Positions 39,766 to 49,550 are shown, counted from the first letter of the stretch. The stretch is DNA of 64,000 bases from an uncultured Roseicyclus sp. (GCA_947489665.1 CANLEH010000005.1:248001-312000); one strand, 5' to 3'. Notes: generated by a model from the letters alone, not told the origin. Made by a program: numbers and translations.

Positions 39766-40971
39766 CTACTCGCCCTGTGCCTGACGGCGCGCGCGGGCCT
39801 CGGCCGGTGCGCGCGCGGCTTGGGTCAGGGCCTGAAGCGCCTCAGTCAGCTGCGCGATGTCGCCGCGCAGGCCGGAGACCTCCGCATCGCGGGTCGCGCC
39901 CATTTCCTCGGCCAGCTTGAACAATTGCACGTCGATGGACCGCAACCTGTTCCGGCTTTCGTCGTCCAGCCCGTTTTCCGCCGCCAACCCGTCCAAGGCC
40001 GCCGCCAAGCGGTCCTGCGCTGTGGCCAGACGTTCAGTTACGGCAACCTGTCCCGGCCCCAGCTTTTCGGTCAGCCCTTCGACCGATTGCGACAAGTTCA
40101 ACAAGCGTTGTTCGGTGGCGGCGCGCCGCGTCTCGGATTGCGCGAACAGGGATTGCAGCGTGTCCATCTGGTCGACCATGTGGTCGAGAACCGTGGCAAT
40201 CGCCGCCTTGTCGATGGCCCCGTCGCCTTCGCCGGAGGAGAACGACACGCGCGTGATGGAGGCCAGCCATTCCTCCAACTCGCGGTAAAACCGGTTTTGC
40301 CCGTGGCCCGCGTATAGCTCCAACAGGCCCACGATAAGGGAGCCTGCGAGGCCCAGAAGGGACGACGCAAAGGCCGTGCCCATTCCGCCCAATTGATCAT
40401 CGAGGCCGTCCATGAGCCGCCCGAAGACCGCAAGCCCCTCCTCCCCCTCCGTGGGTTGGAGGGAACGGATCGTCTCAACCACCGCCGGAACCGTGGTGGC
40501 GAGGCCGAAGAACGTGCCCAGAAGGCCAAGGAAAATCAGAAGGTTGGCGATATACCGCGTGATGTCGCGGCTTTCTTCCATCCGCGCACCGACCGAATCC
40601 AGCACCGACTTGGCAGAGGCAGGCGTCACCTGCATCCGGTTGCCGCGCATGCGCGACACGCCTGTCATGGCTGCCAGCAAACGGGGGGGCTTGTCTTCGT
40701 CGCTGGCGTTCCCGCCACCGGCCAATTGCTCGATCCACGCGACGGAGGAGAACAGCTGGATCACCTGGAAGAATGTCGCAAAGACGCCCACGATGAACAC
40801 GACACCGATGGTGCCGTTCAGGAAGGGCGCCGACAGGAAAACGGGCTGCACGCGGGGCCAAACCAGCACGCCACCTGCGATGACCAACGCAAGGATGATC
40901 ACCATCAGCACGATCTGCTGCGTCGGTCGTGTAAAGCGGAGCGCGCCTGCGCCCTCTCTGCTGCTCGCCAT
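39766..40971 (-). CDS. TolQ/ExbB/MotA-like membrane protein
   Basis: 401 residues with three predicted membrane segments: IVLMVIILALVIAGGVLVWP near 20-40, a second near 55-75 (GTIGVVFIVGVFATFFQVI), and a third pair around ANLLIFLGLLGTFFGLATTV, with the proton-channel-like GMGTAFASSLLGLAGSLIVG. The C-terminal 170 residues are a helical cytosolic or periplasmic tail. The conserved Thr/Pro channel motif of ExbB/TolQ is partly recognisable. It is the partner of the OmpA-like gene two bases downstream. Classic TolB/Pal or TonB genes are not nearby, so the driven process is unknown. Confidence 0.8.
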   Translation of the reverse strand: MASSREGAGALRFTRPTQQIVLMVIILALVIAGGVLVWPRVQPVFLSAPFLNGTIGVVFIVGVFATFFQVIQLFSSVAWIEQLAGGGNASDEDKPPRLLAAMTGVSRMRGNRMQVTPASAKSVLDSVGARMEESRDITRYIANLLIFLGLLGTFFGLATTVPAVVETIRSLQPTEGEEGLAVFGRLMDGLDDQLGGMGTAFASSLLGLAGSLIVGLLELYAGHGQNRFYRELEEWLASITRVSFSSGEGDGAIDKAAIATVLDHMVDQMDTLQSLFAQSETRRAATEQRLLNLSQSVEGLTEKLGPGQVAVTERLATAQDRLAAALDGLAAENGLDDESRNRLRSIDVQLFKLAEEMGATRDAEVSGLRGDIAQLTEALQALTQAARAPAEARARRQAQGE

Positions 40972-41043
40972 GGCGTTTCAATCGCTCTTTGGTCGTCTCT
41001 GGCGCGACCTTACACGGGCCGGACCCTTTCGCCAACAAAAGCC

Positions 41044-41586
41044 TTAAGGCCCACCGTTGATCGCACGCACCTGTGCGACAAGGCTGTCGAGGTCCTCGTC
41101 GCCGATGCCGAGGTCTGCCAGATGCGCAGCGGTATTGTAGAGGTATTCATCGTTCGGTCCACGCCCGCCATGGGCGCCCGCAATGATGCGGGCCTGAACG
41201 TCCAGCGGGTGCTGGCAATACTGCACGTGGCTCCGGTCGATTACGTAGGCCAGCACATCCCGCTGCCGCGCACCGTCGCGAAACTCAACCTCCTGGCGGG
41301 TCTCGATATAGGCAGAGGATATCAGCTCCCGCTCGCGCAGATAGGCCAAGGTCGCCTCTTCCGTCCCGGCCTTGGCCCGCAGGGCAAGGCCGTCGCAAAA
41401 GGCCGATGGCGCCTCATCCAGCGCCAGGACAAGGCCCGGATCAGCCTCCGTCCCGCGGTGGTGGATCGAGGTCATGCAAAACGACCGGTGCCAGCCGTGC
41501 AGCCGTGCAATACGCGTCTCGGCCACCGGGAATCCTGGATTCCAGAGAAGCGAGCCGTAGCCGAAAACCCAAAGCGGTGCGGTCAT
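41044..41586 (-). CDS. chaC: ChaC-like gamma-glutamylcyclotransferase
   Basis: 180 residues. The N-terminal substrate loop VFGYGSLLWNPGFPV and RIARLHGWHRSFCM, SIHHRGTEADPGLVLALD and a C-terminal YLYNTAAHLADLGI match the ChaC family, which splits glutathione into 5-oxoproline and Cys-Gly. It is a single gene between the TolQ/OmpA pair and a DUF2125 gene on the opposite strand, so context gives no further clue. Confidence 0.9.
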   Translation of the reverse strand: MTAPLWVFGYGSLLWNPGFPVAETRIARLHGWHRSFCMTSIHHRGTEADPGLVLALDEAPSAFCDGLALRAKAGTEEATLAYLRERELISSAYIETRQEVEFRDGARQRDVLAYVIDRSHVQYCQHPLDVQARIIAGAHGGRGPNDEYLYNTAAHLADLGIGDEDLDSLVAQVRAINGGP

Positions 41587-41645
41587 GAACTGGTCCTTGT
41601 CGTGCCCCGCCGCTATAGGCGATAGAACGCCGGAAGGGGAGTGGT

Positions 41646-42647
41646 ATGAAACGGCTTTTGATCCTGATTGTCATTCTGGCGGTGTTGGGCAGCATTGCAT
41701 GGGCCGTGGCGGCCATGACGATGCAGACGGCGGCCACGCGCTGGCTGGATGATCGGCAGATCGAGGGCTGGGTGGTCAATGTCGCCGATGTGTCGGTCGA
41801 AGGCTTCCCGCTTGATTTCGAGACCGATTTCACAGACATCCAACTGGCCGACCCCGACACCGGCCTTGCCTGGTCGACCCCACGTTTTCGCCTAGAGCAG
41901 GAGGTTTTCCGCCTCGACCGCATCACCGCCTACTTCCCGGAAACGCAGACCATCGCCACGCCGCAGGAGCGGCTGACTTTGGACAGCGGCGCAATGCTCG
42001 CCTCGCTTGATGTGCGACCAACCGCAAACTTCGCGCTGGATGGGCTTCGGGCCGAATTGGGTGCGTTGAATGTCGTCTCGACCCTCGGTTGGTCGCTTGA
42101 TCTGGACCGTGGGTTGGTGACGCTCGACCGGATGGAAGGCGAGGACAGCCGGTACGACATCCATGTGAACGCCTCCGACCTAAGCCCTCCGGAGGCCATC
42201 CGCGCACGCCTCGACCCGGCGGGTGTCCTCCCCGAACGGATCAGCCATCTGTCATCTGTCACCCGTGCCCGTTTTGACGCGCCATGGGACATGGCGGCGC
42301 TGGAAATCGCCCGTCCGCAGCCCACCGAGCTTGAGATTGAGGATATCACCGCCCGTTGGGGCGACATGCTGTTCCGTGCGACGGGCACCTTGGATGTGAC
42401 CGAGGGTGGCGTGCCGGAAGGGGAGCTTCGCGTGCGGGCCGAAAACTGGCGCGCCATGGTCGAGCTTGCCGAAAATGCGGGGCTTTTGCCCGAGCGCATT
42501 CGCCCGACGGCGGAAGCCATGTTGGAGGTTCTGGCAGGAATGAACGGCAGCGCCGAGAATATCGACGCAACGCTCAACTTCTCAAATGGGCGCGTCTTCA
42601 TCGGGCCGTTGCCCCTTGGCCCGGCGCCGTCGCTGCGCATCCGTTAA
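41646..42647 (+). CDS. DUF2125 domain protein
   Basis: 333 residues with an N-terminal membrane anchor (KRLLILIVILAVLGSIAWAV) and a long beta-rich periplasmic part (WVVNVADVSVEGFPLDFETD, LDSGAMLASLDVRPTANFAL) typical of the DUF2125 family of alphaproteobacteria. Function unknown; the beta-groove look recalls AsmA-like lipid-handling proteins, but that is inference. It is separated from the extensin-like gene by a repeat element. Confidence 0.85.
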   Translation: MKRLLILIVILAVLGSIAWAVAAMTMQTAATRWLDDRQIEGWVVNVADVSVEGFPLDFETDFTDIQLADPDTGLAWSTPRFRLEQEVFRLDRITAYFPETQTIATPQERLTLDSGAMLASLDVRPTANFALDGLRAELGALNVVSTLGWSLDLDRGLVTLDRMEGEDSRYDIHVNASDLSPPEAIRARLDPAGVLPERISHLSSVTRARFDAPWDMAALEIARPQPTELEIEDITARWGDMLFRATGTLDVTEGGVPEGELRVRAENWRAMVELAENAGLLPERIRPTAEAMLEVLAGMNGSAENIDATLNFSNGRVFIGPLPLGPAPSLRIR

Positions 42648-42745
42648 AGCACTTTGCGTTTTATCTGAGGCCCTCTTATCGCGTTCCGCGTTCGCACCAT
42701 CGGCGCGTGGCAGCGGGTTGCGATTTAAATCAAACGCAAAGTGCT
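42648..42745. repeat. Inverted repeat element with 14-bp arms
   Basis: AGCACTTTGCGTTT (42648-42661) and AAACGCAAAGTGCT (42732-42745) are perfect inverted copies around a 70-base centre. The right arm with its flank (GATTTAAATCAAACGCAAAG) resembles a palindromic element I recall from other Rhodobacterales. It fills the gap between two convergent genes and begins at their stops, so it may double as a bidirectional terminator. Confidence 0.7.
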
Positions 42746-43702
42746 CTAGCGGCAGTAAGCGCCCGATCGGTAAGACGCCACATCGAAGTGGAAATGGTCC
42801 TGATGGAACCGGTCCGACTCTGGCCCAAGTACCGTCCCGAAGGTACCGCAGGCGGATTCGTGCAAGCTGCGCATGATGCCCGAATTGCCGCTGCGCCAAT
42901 CGCTGAGAACGCTCAACTCACCGCCGTTTTCCAGGCCGATCCCGCCAATATCAATGGCGTTGCCGGTCGAATGCTCAGACAGCCGCGCGCCGCGTTGCGA
43001 ATTGCGGGTCCGGCAGGCGTAAGAGGCCAGAACGCGCAAATTGGACATGCCACCGCCGGTATTCCCGATGATATCGTCGGCATCCAGCACCCATTGGCTG
43101 ATCGCCTGTGCGGTCGTGCAATTGATGGTCGCAGGAGTGGTCAGTTGAACCCCATGGACCACCCGCAGGCGCACCGCATTCTGGATGCCGCATCCGCTGA
43201 TCCGGCCCGTCACAGGTTCGATCACGTCGCCTTGCAGGCCGACAACACCACAAAGCTGGCCAGAGCTTTGGCCCGGTCGCGTCACGCTGCTTGGCGTGTT
43301 GCGCGTTGCAGCCGCTCGCACTCGGCTTTCCAACCCATCGGGGCGCAGTGTGGGCCGCAGGGAACTCGCCACAGCAAGGGCCGTGCCGCCGCCCGCAACG
43401 ATGGTAGGGGCTGCGTTGACCGCGCCAAGACCGCCGCCATTCTGGCGCGGACGGAACAGACCGCCCAAGATACCGGGCCGACGATTGGGGGCTTGCGGTT
43501 GCGCAGCGGCCGCCGCTGCGACGCCTGCATCAGCAGCGGATCCGGCGGAGGGCACGGGGGTGCCACCTGGACGAGCCGGAGGACGCAACGACGCCCCCGG
43601 CGCAAGGTCCGTGGCCGTGATCACCCGCACCTCAGCTTGTTGTGCCACCGCCAAGGCAGGCACGGCCAATGCAATCGCCAACAGACCCGCGCGTATCCTC
43701 AT
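42746..43702 (-). CDS. Extensin-like family protein
   Basis: 318 residues with a signal peptide ([20 protein letters not shown]) and a Pro/Ala/Gly-rich region to about residue 125. A C-terminal extensin-like domain holds CGIQNAVRLRVVHGVQLTTP, LSEHSTGNAIDIGGIGL and DRFHQDHFHFDVA. The last two keep the His/Asp pattern of D,D-carboxypeptidase-like folds, so a peptidoglycan role is likely but unproven. Its start overlaps the tyrA stop (ATGA at 43702-43699), placing it in the hisC-tyrA transcript. Confidence 0.85.
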   Translation of the reverse strand: MRIRAGLLAIALAVPALAVAQQAEVRVITATDLAPGASLRPPARPGGTPVPSAGSAADAGVAAAAAAQPQAPNRRPGILGGLFRPRQNGGGLGAVNAAPTIVAGGGTALAVASSLRPTLRPDGLESRVRAAATRNTPSSVTRPGQSSGQLCGVVGLQGDVIEPVTGRISGCGIQNAVRLRVVHGVQLTTPATINCTTAQAISQWVLDADDIIGNTGGGMSNLRVLASYACRTRNSQRGARLSEHSTGNAIDIGGIGLENGGELSVLSDWRSGNSGIMRSLHESACGTFGTVLGPESDRFHQDHFHFDVASYRSGAYCR

Positions 43703-44631
43703 GCGCCACTGTCCTTTCTTGCCGTAGAACGTCCGAAATTCGGCGCGTCGGTATCTTGCCCCGCCTCGATGATACCACGGCGGATCGCCCGCGTGCGGGT
43801 GAAATAATCGTGCAGATGATCCCCATCACCGGTGCGGATGGCCCGTTGCAATGCAAAAAGCTCTTCCGTGAAACGGCCAAGGATTTCCAGCGTCGCCTCT
43901 TTGTTCGACAAGAACACGTCGCGCCACATCGTCGGATCACTGGCCGCGATCCGGGTGAAGTCGCGGAACCCGGCGGCGGAATATTTGATGACCTCACTGT
44001 CGGTCACACGCCGCAAGTCGTCGGCCACGCCGACCATCGTGTAGGCAATCAAGTGCGGAGTGTGCGAGGTCACGGCCAGGACAAGATCATGGTGATCTGC
44101 ATCCATTTCCTCCACCAACGCTCCACAGCCTTCCCACAGGCTTTTCAACCGCGCCGTTGCTGCTGGATCAGTACCCTCAACCGGGGTCAGCAGCGTGTAG
44201 CGATTGTCAAAAAGCTCGGCAAAGCCGGACGTTGGTCCGGAATGCTCCGTCCCTGCCAATGGGTGGCCCGGCACGAAATGCACATGGTCCGGCAGATGCG
44301 GGCCGATCGCCTCGATCACCTCGCGCTTGACGGAGCCCACATCGGTGACCGTCGCCCCGTCCGCCAGATGCGGCGCGACATCGGCGGCCACGGCAGACAT
44401 CGCGCCCACCGGTACACAGAGCACCACAAGGTCTGCATCTGCCACCGCCTCAGCCGCGGTGTCCACGACCCGGTCGCACAGCCCGATTTCTCGCGCGGTT
44501 TCCCGGGTTTCAGCCGACCGCGCGGTCCCCACGATCTCACCCGCCAGCCCCTGCCGGCGCATCGCATGGGCCATCGAGCCTGCGATCAAGCCAAGGCCGA
44601 TCAGGGCAACGCGTTGGTAAATAACGCTCAT
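43699..44631 (-). CDS. tyrA: Prephenate/arogenate dehydrogenase
   Basis: 310 residues from an ATG at 44631 that overlaps the hisC stop (ATGA). The N-terminal dinucleotide fold is [20 protein letters not shown], with the active-site segment [20 protein letters not shown] and the catalytic His in [13 protein letters not shown]. It makes hydroxyphenylpyruvate or tyrosine from prephenate or arogenate. Neighbouring hisC is an aminotransferase that can act on aromatic keto acids, so the pair may complete tyrosine and phenylalanine synthesis as well as histidine. Confidence 0.93.
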   Translation of the reverse strand: MSVIYQRVALIGLGLIAGSMAHAMRRQGLAGEIVGTARSAETRETAREIGLCDRVVDTAAEAVADADLVVLCVPVGAMSAVAADVAPHLADGATVTDVGSVKREVIEAIGPHLPDHVHFVPGHPLAGTEHSGPTSGFAELFDNRYTLLTPVEGTDPAATARLKSLWEGCGALVEEMDADHHDLVLAVTSHTPHLIAYTMVGVADDLRRVTDSEVIKYSAAGFRDFTRIAASDPTMWRDVFLSNKEATLEILGRFTEELFALQRAIRTGDGDHLHDYFTRTRAIRRGIIEAGQDTDAPNFGRSTARKDSGA

Positions 44632-45713
44632 TCCGCCCCCTTGAACGACGCCAACGCGTCCAGCACACGGGTATTGTCTTCGGGTCGGCCAACGGTAATT
44701 CGCAGGCAATGGGGTAGGCCGTAACTCTTCGGCGCTCGCACGATAATGCCGGCCGCCTTCAGATGCGCATCGGCCGCGTCAGCCTCTGCCTCATCCGCGA
44801 AGCGGGCGAGCACGAAATTCGCGAAGCTGTCGTCGCAGGCAATGCCAAGCTGGCGCAATCCGCCCGTCAGGCGCGCCCGTTCTTCCGCATTTACGCGGAT
44901 ACAGTCGGCCACCCAATCGCGGTCCTTCACGGCTGCCTCGGCTCCGGCAAGGGCCACGCCGGACAGATTGAACGGCCCACGAATGCGGTTAAGCGTGTCG
45001 ATCACATGCTGCGGCCCATAACCATAGCCAACCCGCAGGCCGCCCAAGCCGTATGCCTTTGAAAAGGTGCGCGTCATCACCACGTTGTCGCGGTTATCCA
45101 CAAGGGCTTTGCCGCCGTCATAGCCTTCTGCAAATTCGGCATAAGCACCGTCCAGGACCAAAAGGCACTGATCCGGCAGAGCGTCGGCCAGCCGATGCAG
45201 ATCACCCCTTTCCAGCATGGTGGCCGTGGGGTTGGCCGGGTTGGCGAGGAAGATCAGCCGCGTCTGCTCAGTCAGACCGCCAATCAACGCATCCACATCA
45301 ACACGCCGCTCAGCCTCGGGCACCTGCACGGGGGTTGCCCCCGCCGCCAAGGCGCTGATCCGATACATCCCGAACCCATGCTCGGTATAAAGCACCTGCG
45401 TTTGAGGCCCCGCATAGGCCTGGCACAGGAAGTGGATCACCTCATCCGATCCGACCCCGCAGATCACGCGATCCGCGTCCAGCCCGTACACCTCGGCAAT
45501 CGCCGCGCGGAGCGGGCCGTGATCCGTCGGCGGGTATCGGTGGCTGTCCGTCAGGACCTTGCCCATCGCGGCAACCGCTGCCGGCGAAGCGCCGAACGGA
45601 TTCTCGTTCGAGCTCAGCTTCAGCGGCGCATCGTGGCCTTCGATCTTCGACGCCCCACCCTGATAGAGCGCGATGTCGAGGATACCGGGTTGCGGGCGAA
45701 TAGGGGCGGTCAT
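44628..45713 (-). CDS. hisC: Histidinol-phosphate aminotransferase (class I/II)
   Basis: 361 residues of the PLP-dependent fold type I. The PLP lysine lies in [18 protein letters not shown]. The N-terminal [20 protein letters not shown] and [14 protein letters not shown] cofactor strands are present. HisC converts imidazole-acetol phosphate to histidinol phosphate and in several alphaproteobacteria also supplies aromatic aminotransferase activity, which fits its coupling to tyrA. Confidence 0.92.
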   Translation of the reverse strand: MTAPIRPQPGILDIALYQGGASKIEGHDAPLKLSSNENPFGASPAAVAAMGKVLTDSHRYPPTDHGPLRAAIAEVYGLDADRVICGVGSDEVIHFLCQAYAGPQTQVLYTEHGFGMYRISALAAGATPVQVPEAERRVDVDALIGGLTEQTRLIFLANPANPTATMLERGDLHRLADALPDQCLLVLDGAYAEFAEGYDGGKALVDNRDNVVMTRTFSKAYGLGGLRVGYGYGPQHVIDTLNRIRGPFNLSGVALAGAEAAVKDRDWVADCIRVNAEERARLTGGLRQLGIACDDSFANFVLARFADEAEADAADAHLKAAGIIVRAPKSYGLPHCLRITVGRPEDNTRVLDALASFKGAE

Positions 45714-45776
45714 CTCAGATCCTGTTTACAGTTCCGCAGGGTTCTAGCGCGCAGGCGCGTGCGGGGGAACAGGTTT

Positions 45777-47966
45777 TCAGAAGAAGTTCTGCGGGTCGAT
45801 ATCAACCGCCAACCGCATATGCCCCGGCAGTTTCAGCCCGTGAATCCAGCGACTTATCGCAGGCTGCAGTGCCACGCCCTTGGGCGCCTTGACCAATAGC
45901 CGCACCCGATGCCGCCCGCGCACACGCGAAATTGGGGCGGGGGCCGGGCCATAGACGATGCCGCCCGCGTCGCGGATCGGCCCGTCGTTGCGCGCCAGAT
46001 GCGTGCCCAGATCAAAGGCCGCTGCCGCCTCGGTTGAGGAGATGATGATCCCCGCCAGACGGCCGTAAGGCGGCATGCCGGCCGCTTCCCGCTCCGCCGC
46101 TTCCGTCCGCCAGAACCCTTCCTCATCCCCGGACAAGATCGCGCGGATCACGGGATGATCCGGTTGGAAGGTCTGTAGCAAAGCCTGACCCGGCTTTTCG
46201 GCCCGGCCCGCACGCCCCGCCACCTGCCGCATCAACTGAAAGGTACGTTCCGCCGCGCGCAGGTCGGAGCCCTGTAAGCCAAGGTCCGCGTCCACCACGC
46301 CCACCAGCGTCAAACGCGGGAAATTGTGTCCCTTGGCCACCAGCTGCGTTCCGATGATCAGGTCCGTGTCGCCGTTCGCCAACTCCTCGATCTGCGCCTT
46401 CAGGGCGCGGGCCGAGCCAAACAGATCCGACGACAGGATCGCCATCTTCGCATCCGGGAACAACGCCGCCGCTTCCTCGGCAATCCGCTCCACCCCCGGT
46501 CCAACGGCGGCCATTTTGCCCTCCACCTCGCAAGACGGGCAAGCCAGCGGCACAGGCTTCGTCTCGCCGCATTGGTGGCAGATCAGGCGCTTCTGAAAGC
46601 GATGCTCGACCATGCGCGCGTCGCAATGATCACACCCCACCATCTCGCCGCACGCCCTGCAGAGCGTGACGGGCGCAAAGCCGCGACGGTTCAGGAACAG
46701 CAGCGATTGTTCCCCCTCCTGTAACCGTTGCCCAACGGCTGAGGCCAGCGTTGGCGAAATCCACGACGATCCCGGCAAATCCTCCAACCGCATGTCGATC
46801 GCCGACATGTCCGGTAGGTCTTGGGGGCCAAACCGGCTGATCAGGTCCAACCGCGTATACTTCCCGGCTTGCGCATTGGCCCAGGTCTCCAGCGATGGCG
46901 TGGCCGAGGCCAGCACAACCTGCGCATCATTCAGCGAGGCGCGCAGCACGGTCATATCGCGGGCATTGTAGCTTGCTCCTTCGTCCTGTTTGTAGGACGT
47001 GTCGTGTTCTTCATCGACAACGATCAGCCCAAGGTCCCGGTAGGGAAGAAACAGCGCAGACCGCGCGCCAACCACCAGCTGCGCCTCACCCTGCCCCACC
47101 ATCCGCCAGCACCGACGGCGTTCGGTCATCGTCACGCCGGAATGCCATTCCGCCGGTTCCGCCCCGAACCGCGCCTTCACCCGCGTCAGGAATTCAGAAG
47201 TCAGCGCGATTTCGGGCAAAAGGACCAGCGCCTGCCGCCCCTGCCGCAGACATTCCGCCACCGCTTCCAGATAGACTTCCGTCTTGCCGGAGCCTGTGAC
47301 GCCCTTCAGCAACACCGTGCCATAGCGGCGCGCTTTCAGACCGTCGCGCAGCTGCTCCGCCGCCTGCGCCTGATCTTCGGTCAGTTCTTTGCCCGGCAAG
47401 CCCGGATCAAGCGGCAGATAAGGCGCATCGCGCGGCGTGTCGGCCTCTTCCACAACGCCTTGTTTGGCGAGACCCTTCACAACCGATGAGGTGACCCCCG
47501 CCAATTCGCTGAGCTCCTTCAGCGTGAAACCAAGGCCACCATATTCTACGAGCGTATCAATGACCCTTTGCCGCGCGGGCGTGACGCGATCCGGCGCGCC
47601 CTGACCCAAGCGGTAGACCTTGCGCATCGACGGCGGGTCACTCAGCCCCGGCGCGCGGGTCGCCAGACGCAGCATGATGCTCATGGGCGTCAGGGTGTAG
47701 GCCCCCGCCTTTTCCAGAAACTCCCGCATCTCAGCCCGCATCGGGGCCACGTCCAGCACGCGGTTCACGGACCGCACCTTGGCAATGTCCCAATCGCCGC
47801 GCCCCCTGCCCCAGACCACGCCCAAAACCTTGCGCGGCCCCAGAGGCACCTCCACGAACGCCCCCAGCCAACAGCCACCCGCGGGCGCTTTGTAATCGAG
47901 CACGCGATCCAGGGGCTCTGCCGTCAGAACCCCCACCAGATCACCTTCGTCAAAATGCTCGTCCAT
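45777..47966 (-). CDS. priA: Primosomal protein N' (replication restart helicase)
   Basis: 729 residues from the ATG at 47966; the frame extends further upstream but only through the gap before fsa. It has an N-terminal fork-binding domain, helicase Walker A GVTGSGKTEVYLEAV, and a DEEH box (VVDEEHDTSYKQDEGA). The zinc-binding cysteines are in CRACGEMVGCDHCDARM and CHQCGETKPVPLACPSC, with helicase motifs V and VI (GTQLVAKGHNFPRLTLVG) after them. It reloads DnaB at collapsed forks. It is divergent from fsa across 89 bases containing a palindromic operator. Confidence 0.96.
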   Translation of the reverse strand: MDEHFDEGDLVGVLTAEPLDRVLDYKAPAGGCWLGAFVEVPLGPRKVLGVVWGRGRGDWDIAKVRSVNRVLDVAPMRAEMREFLEKAGAYTLTPMSIMLRLATRAPGLSDPPSMRKVYRLGQGAPDRVTPARQRVIDTLVEYGGLGFTLKELSELAGVTSSVVKGLAKQGVVEEADTPRDAPYLPLDPGLPGKELTEDQAQAAEQLRDGLKARRYGTVLLKGVTGSGKTEVYLEAVAECLRQGRQALVLLPEIALTSEFLTRVKARFGAEPAEWHSGVTMTERRRCWRMVGQGEAQLVVGARSALFLPYRDLGLIVVDEEHDTSYKQDEGASYNARDMTVLRASLNDAQVVLASATPSLETWANAQAGKYTRLDLISRFGPQDLPDMSAIDMRLEDLPGSSWISPTLASAVGQRLQEGEQSLLFLNRRGFAPVTLCRACGEMVGCDHCDARMVEHRFQKRLICHQCGETKPVPLACPSCEVEGKMAAVGPGVERIAEEAAALFPDAKMAILSSDLFGSARALKAQIEELANGDTDLIIGTQLVAKGHNFPRLTLVGVVDADLGLQGSDLRAAERTFQLMRQVAGRAGRAEKPGQALLQTFQPDHPVIRAILSGDEEGFWRTEAAEREAAGMPPYGRLAGIIISSTEAAAAFDLGTHLARNDGPIRDAGGIVYGPAPAPISRVRGRHRVRLLVKAPKGVALQPAISRWIHGLKLPGHMRLAVDIDPQNFF

Positions 47967-47987
47967 CGTATGTGTTAAGGGCTTCCT

Positions 47988-47999
47988 GTTAGCGCTAAC
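47988..47999. promoter_or_regulatory. LacI-type palindromic operator between priA and fsa
   Basis: The perfect palindrome GTTAGCGCTAAC has the central CG typical of LacI-family sugar regulators. It lies 57 bases before fsa. Its place in front of an aldolase fits sugar-dependent control of fsa. Confidence 0.55.
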
Positions 48000-48055
48000 G
48001 CAGGATATAGGATGCCCCAAACGATCATACCCAATCCCCGAAAGGAACCGGCCAA

Positions 48056-48709
48056 ATGAAATTCTTTGTGGATACAGCCGACGTCGATGCGATCCGTGAA
48101 CTGCACGAGCTTGGGATGGTCGACGGTGTAACAACGAACCCCTCGCTGATCATGAAGTCGGGCCGCGACATCAAGGAAGTCACGGCTGAGATTTGTGCCA
48201 TGGTCCCCGGCCCCGTTTCAGCCGAGACAGTCGCGCTGGACGCAGACGGCATGATCGCCGAGGGCCGCGAGCTGGCAAAGATCGCTGACAACATCACCAT
48301 CAAAGTGCCGCTGACATGGGCCGGGCTTCAGGCCTGCAAGGTTCTGTCGGGCGAAGGGCGCATGGTCAACGTCACGCTCTGCTTCTCGGCCAATCAGGCG
48401 CTGCTTGCCGCCAAGGCGGGTGCAACGTTCATCTCACCCTTCGTGGGCCGCTTGGACGATATCAACATTGACGGCATGGATCTGATCGCTGAGATCCGCC
48501 AGATTTACGATAACTATGATTTCTCCACAGAAATCCTCACAGCCTCGATCCGTTCGGCCAACCACATGAAAGAGGCCGCGTTGATCGGCGCAGATGTCGC
48601 AACCGCGCCGCCGAATGTCATCAAAGCCATGGCCAACCACGTGCTGACCGACAAGGGCCTTGATGCCTTCATGGCAGACTGGGCCAAGACCGGGCAAAGC
48701 ATCGTCTAA
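48056..48709 (+). CDS. fsa: Fructose-6-phosphate aldolase / transaldolase-like protein
   Basis: 217 residues with [20 protein letters not shown] at the N terminus, [10 protein letters not shown], and the Schiff-base lysine in NITIKVPLT. The length fits the short transaldolase/FSA subfamily, not full transaldolase. Such enzymes transfer dihydroxyacetone units between sugar phosphates; the natural substrate in this branch is not certain. It is flanked upstream by a LacI-like operator and downstream by a strong terminator, so it is a single-gene unit. Confidence 0.92.
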   Translation: MKFFVDTADVDAIRELHELGMVDGVTTNPSLIMKSGRDIKEVTAEICAMVPGPVSAETVALDADGMIAEGRELAKIADNITIKVPLTWAGLQACKVLSGEGRMVNVTLCFSANQALLAAKAGATFISPFVGRLDDINIDGMDLIAEIRQIYDNYDFSTEILTASIRSANHMKEAALIGADVATAPPNVIKAMANHVLTDKGLDAFMADWAKTGQSIV

Positions 48710-48732
48710 GGGTCACACCGACCGCTAATTCT

Positions 48733-48763
48733 CGGGCCAGAGTGAAAAATTCTGGCCCGTTTT
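48733..48763 (+). terminator. Rho-independent terminator of fsa
   Basis: Stem CGGGCCAGA (48733-48741) and TCTGGCCCG (48751-48759), 9-base loop, then TTTT. It lies 24 bases after the fsa stop. Confidence 0.9.
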
Positions 48764-48817
48764 GCCTCCGCCATGTTATGCCGCCCTCAACGAAGAAGAA
48801 GACTTGAGGCAGTTGTA

Positions 48818-49546
48818 ATGAGCACACCCGAGGCAGACGCCCCGCTCTTTCCCAATGAAGATTGGCGCGATCGCGCCCTGGCCGATCCGGAATTGATCCT
48901 TGAGGATCGCGACCTGATGCGCGCGCTGATCGCCGCAAATGACCGCCAGATGGGCGGTAATATCGTCGATATGCGCGGGATTGCGATGGAACGCCTGCAA
49001 AACCGCCTCGACCGGCTGGAAGACACCCATCGCTCCGTCATTGCCGCAGCCTATGAGAATCTCGCCGGCACCAATCAGGTGCACCGGTCGATCACACGCC
49101 TGCTGGATGCCAAGGAATTCACCGAGTTCCTGACCATGCTCGGCACCGATGTCGCGGGCATCCTGCGCGTGGACCGCGTGCGCCTCGTGCTGGAAAGCGC
49201 CGAAGCGACCGAGACCGAGGCCCCCAAGGTCCAGAAGCTTGAAGATGTGTTGACCGTCGTCGCGCCCGGTTTCGTGAAGGATTACGTGACAGCCGGCCGC
49301 GATGTCCCCCACCGGCAGGTCACTCTGCGCCAGGTCGGCGGCGATGCCTCCAAGATCTTTGGGGAAGCCAGCCGCTGGATCCATTCGGAGGCCTGCCTGA
49401 CGCTCGATCTGGGCGAGGGGCGCCTGCCCGGCCTTCTGGTCATGGGCGCCGAGGACCCGCATCAATTCCGCCCCAGCCAGGGCACCGACCTGCTGACCTT
49501 CTTCGCAGGCGTCTTCGAACGCCTCATGCGCGGCTGGCTGGACTAG
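48818..49546 (+). CDS. DUF484 family protein
   Basis: 242 residues from the ATG at 48818 (MSTPEADAPLFPNEDWRDRA); an upstream in-frame ATG would add only poorly conserved residues. An N-terminal helical region (MRGIAMERLQNRLDRLEDTH) leads to a GAF-like domain (about 95-235). The family is linked to xerC in many proteobacteria, as here (four bases apart), and is thought to act with division or recombination, but its role is not established. Confidence 0.85.
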   Translation: MSTPEADAPLFPNEDWRDRALADPELILEDRDLMRALIAANDRQMGGNIVDMRGIAMERLQNRLDRLEDTHRSVIAAAYENLAGTNQVHRSITRLLDAKEFTEFLTMLGTDVAGILRVDRVRLVLESAEATETEAPKVQKLEDVLTVVAPGFVKDYVTAGRDVPHRQVTLRQVGGDASKIFGEASRWIHSEACLTLDLGEGRLPGLLVMGAEDPHQFRPSQGTDLLTFFAGVFERLMRGWLD

Positions 49547-49550
49547 AGCC

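Noticed and set aside
37499-40971. Zorya-type anti-phage system (MotA-like plus OmpA-like pair)
   Set aside because: The long coiled coil is in the OmpA/MotB-like protein and not in the MotA-like one, no ZorC/ZorD or helicase-nuclease gene is adjacent, and the setting is housekeeping.
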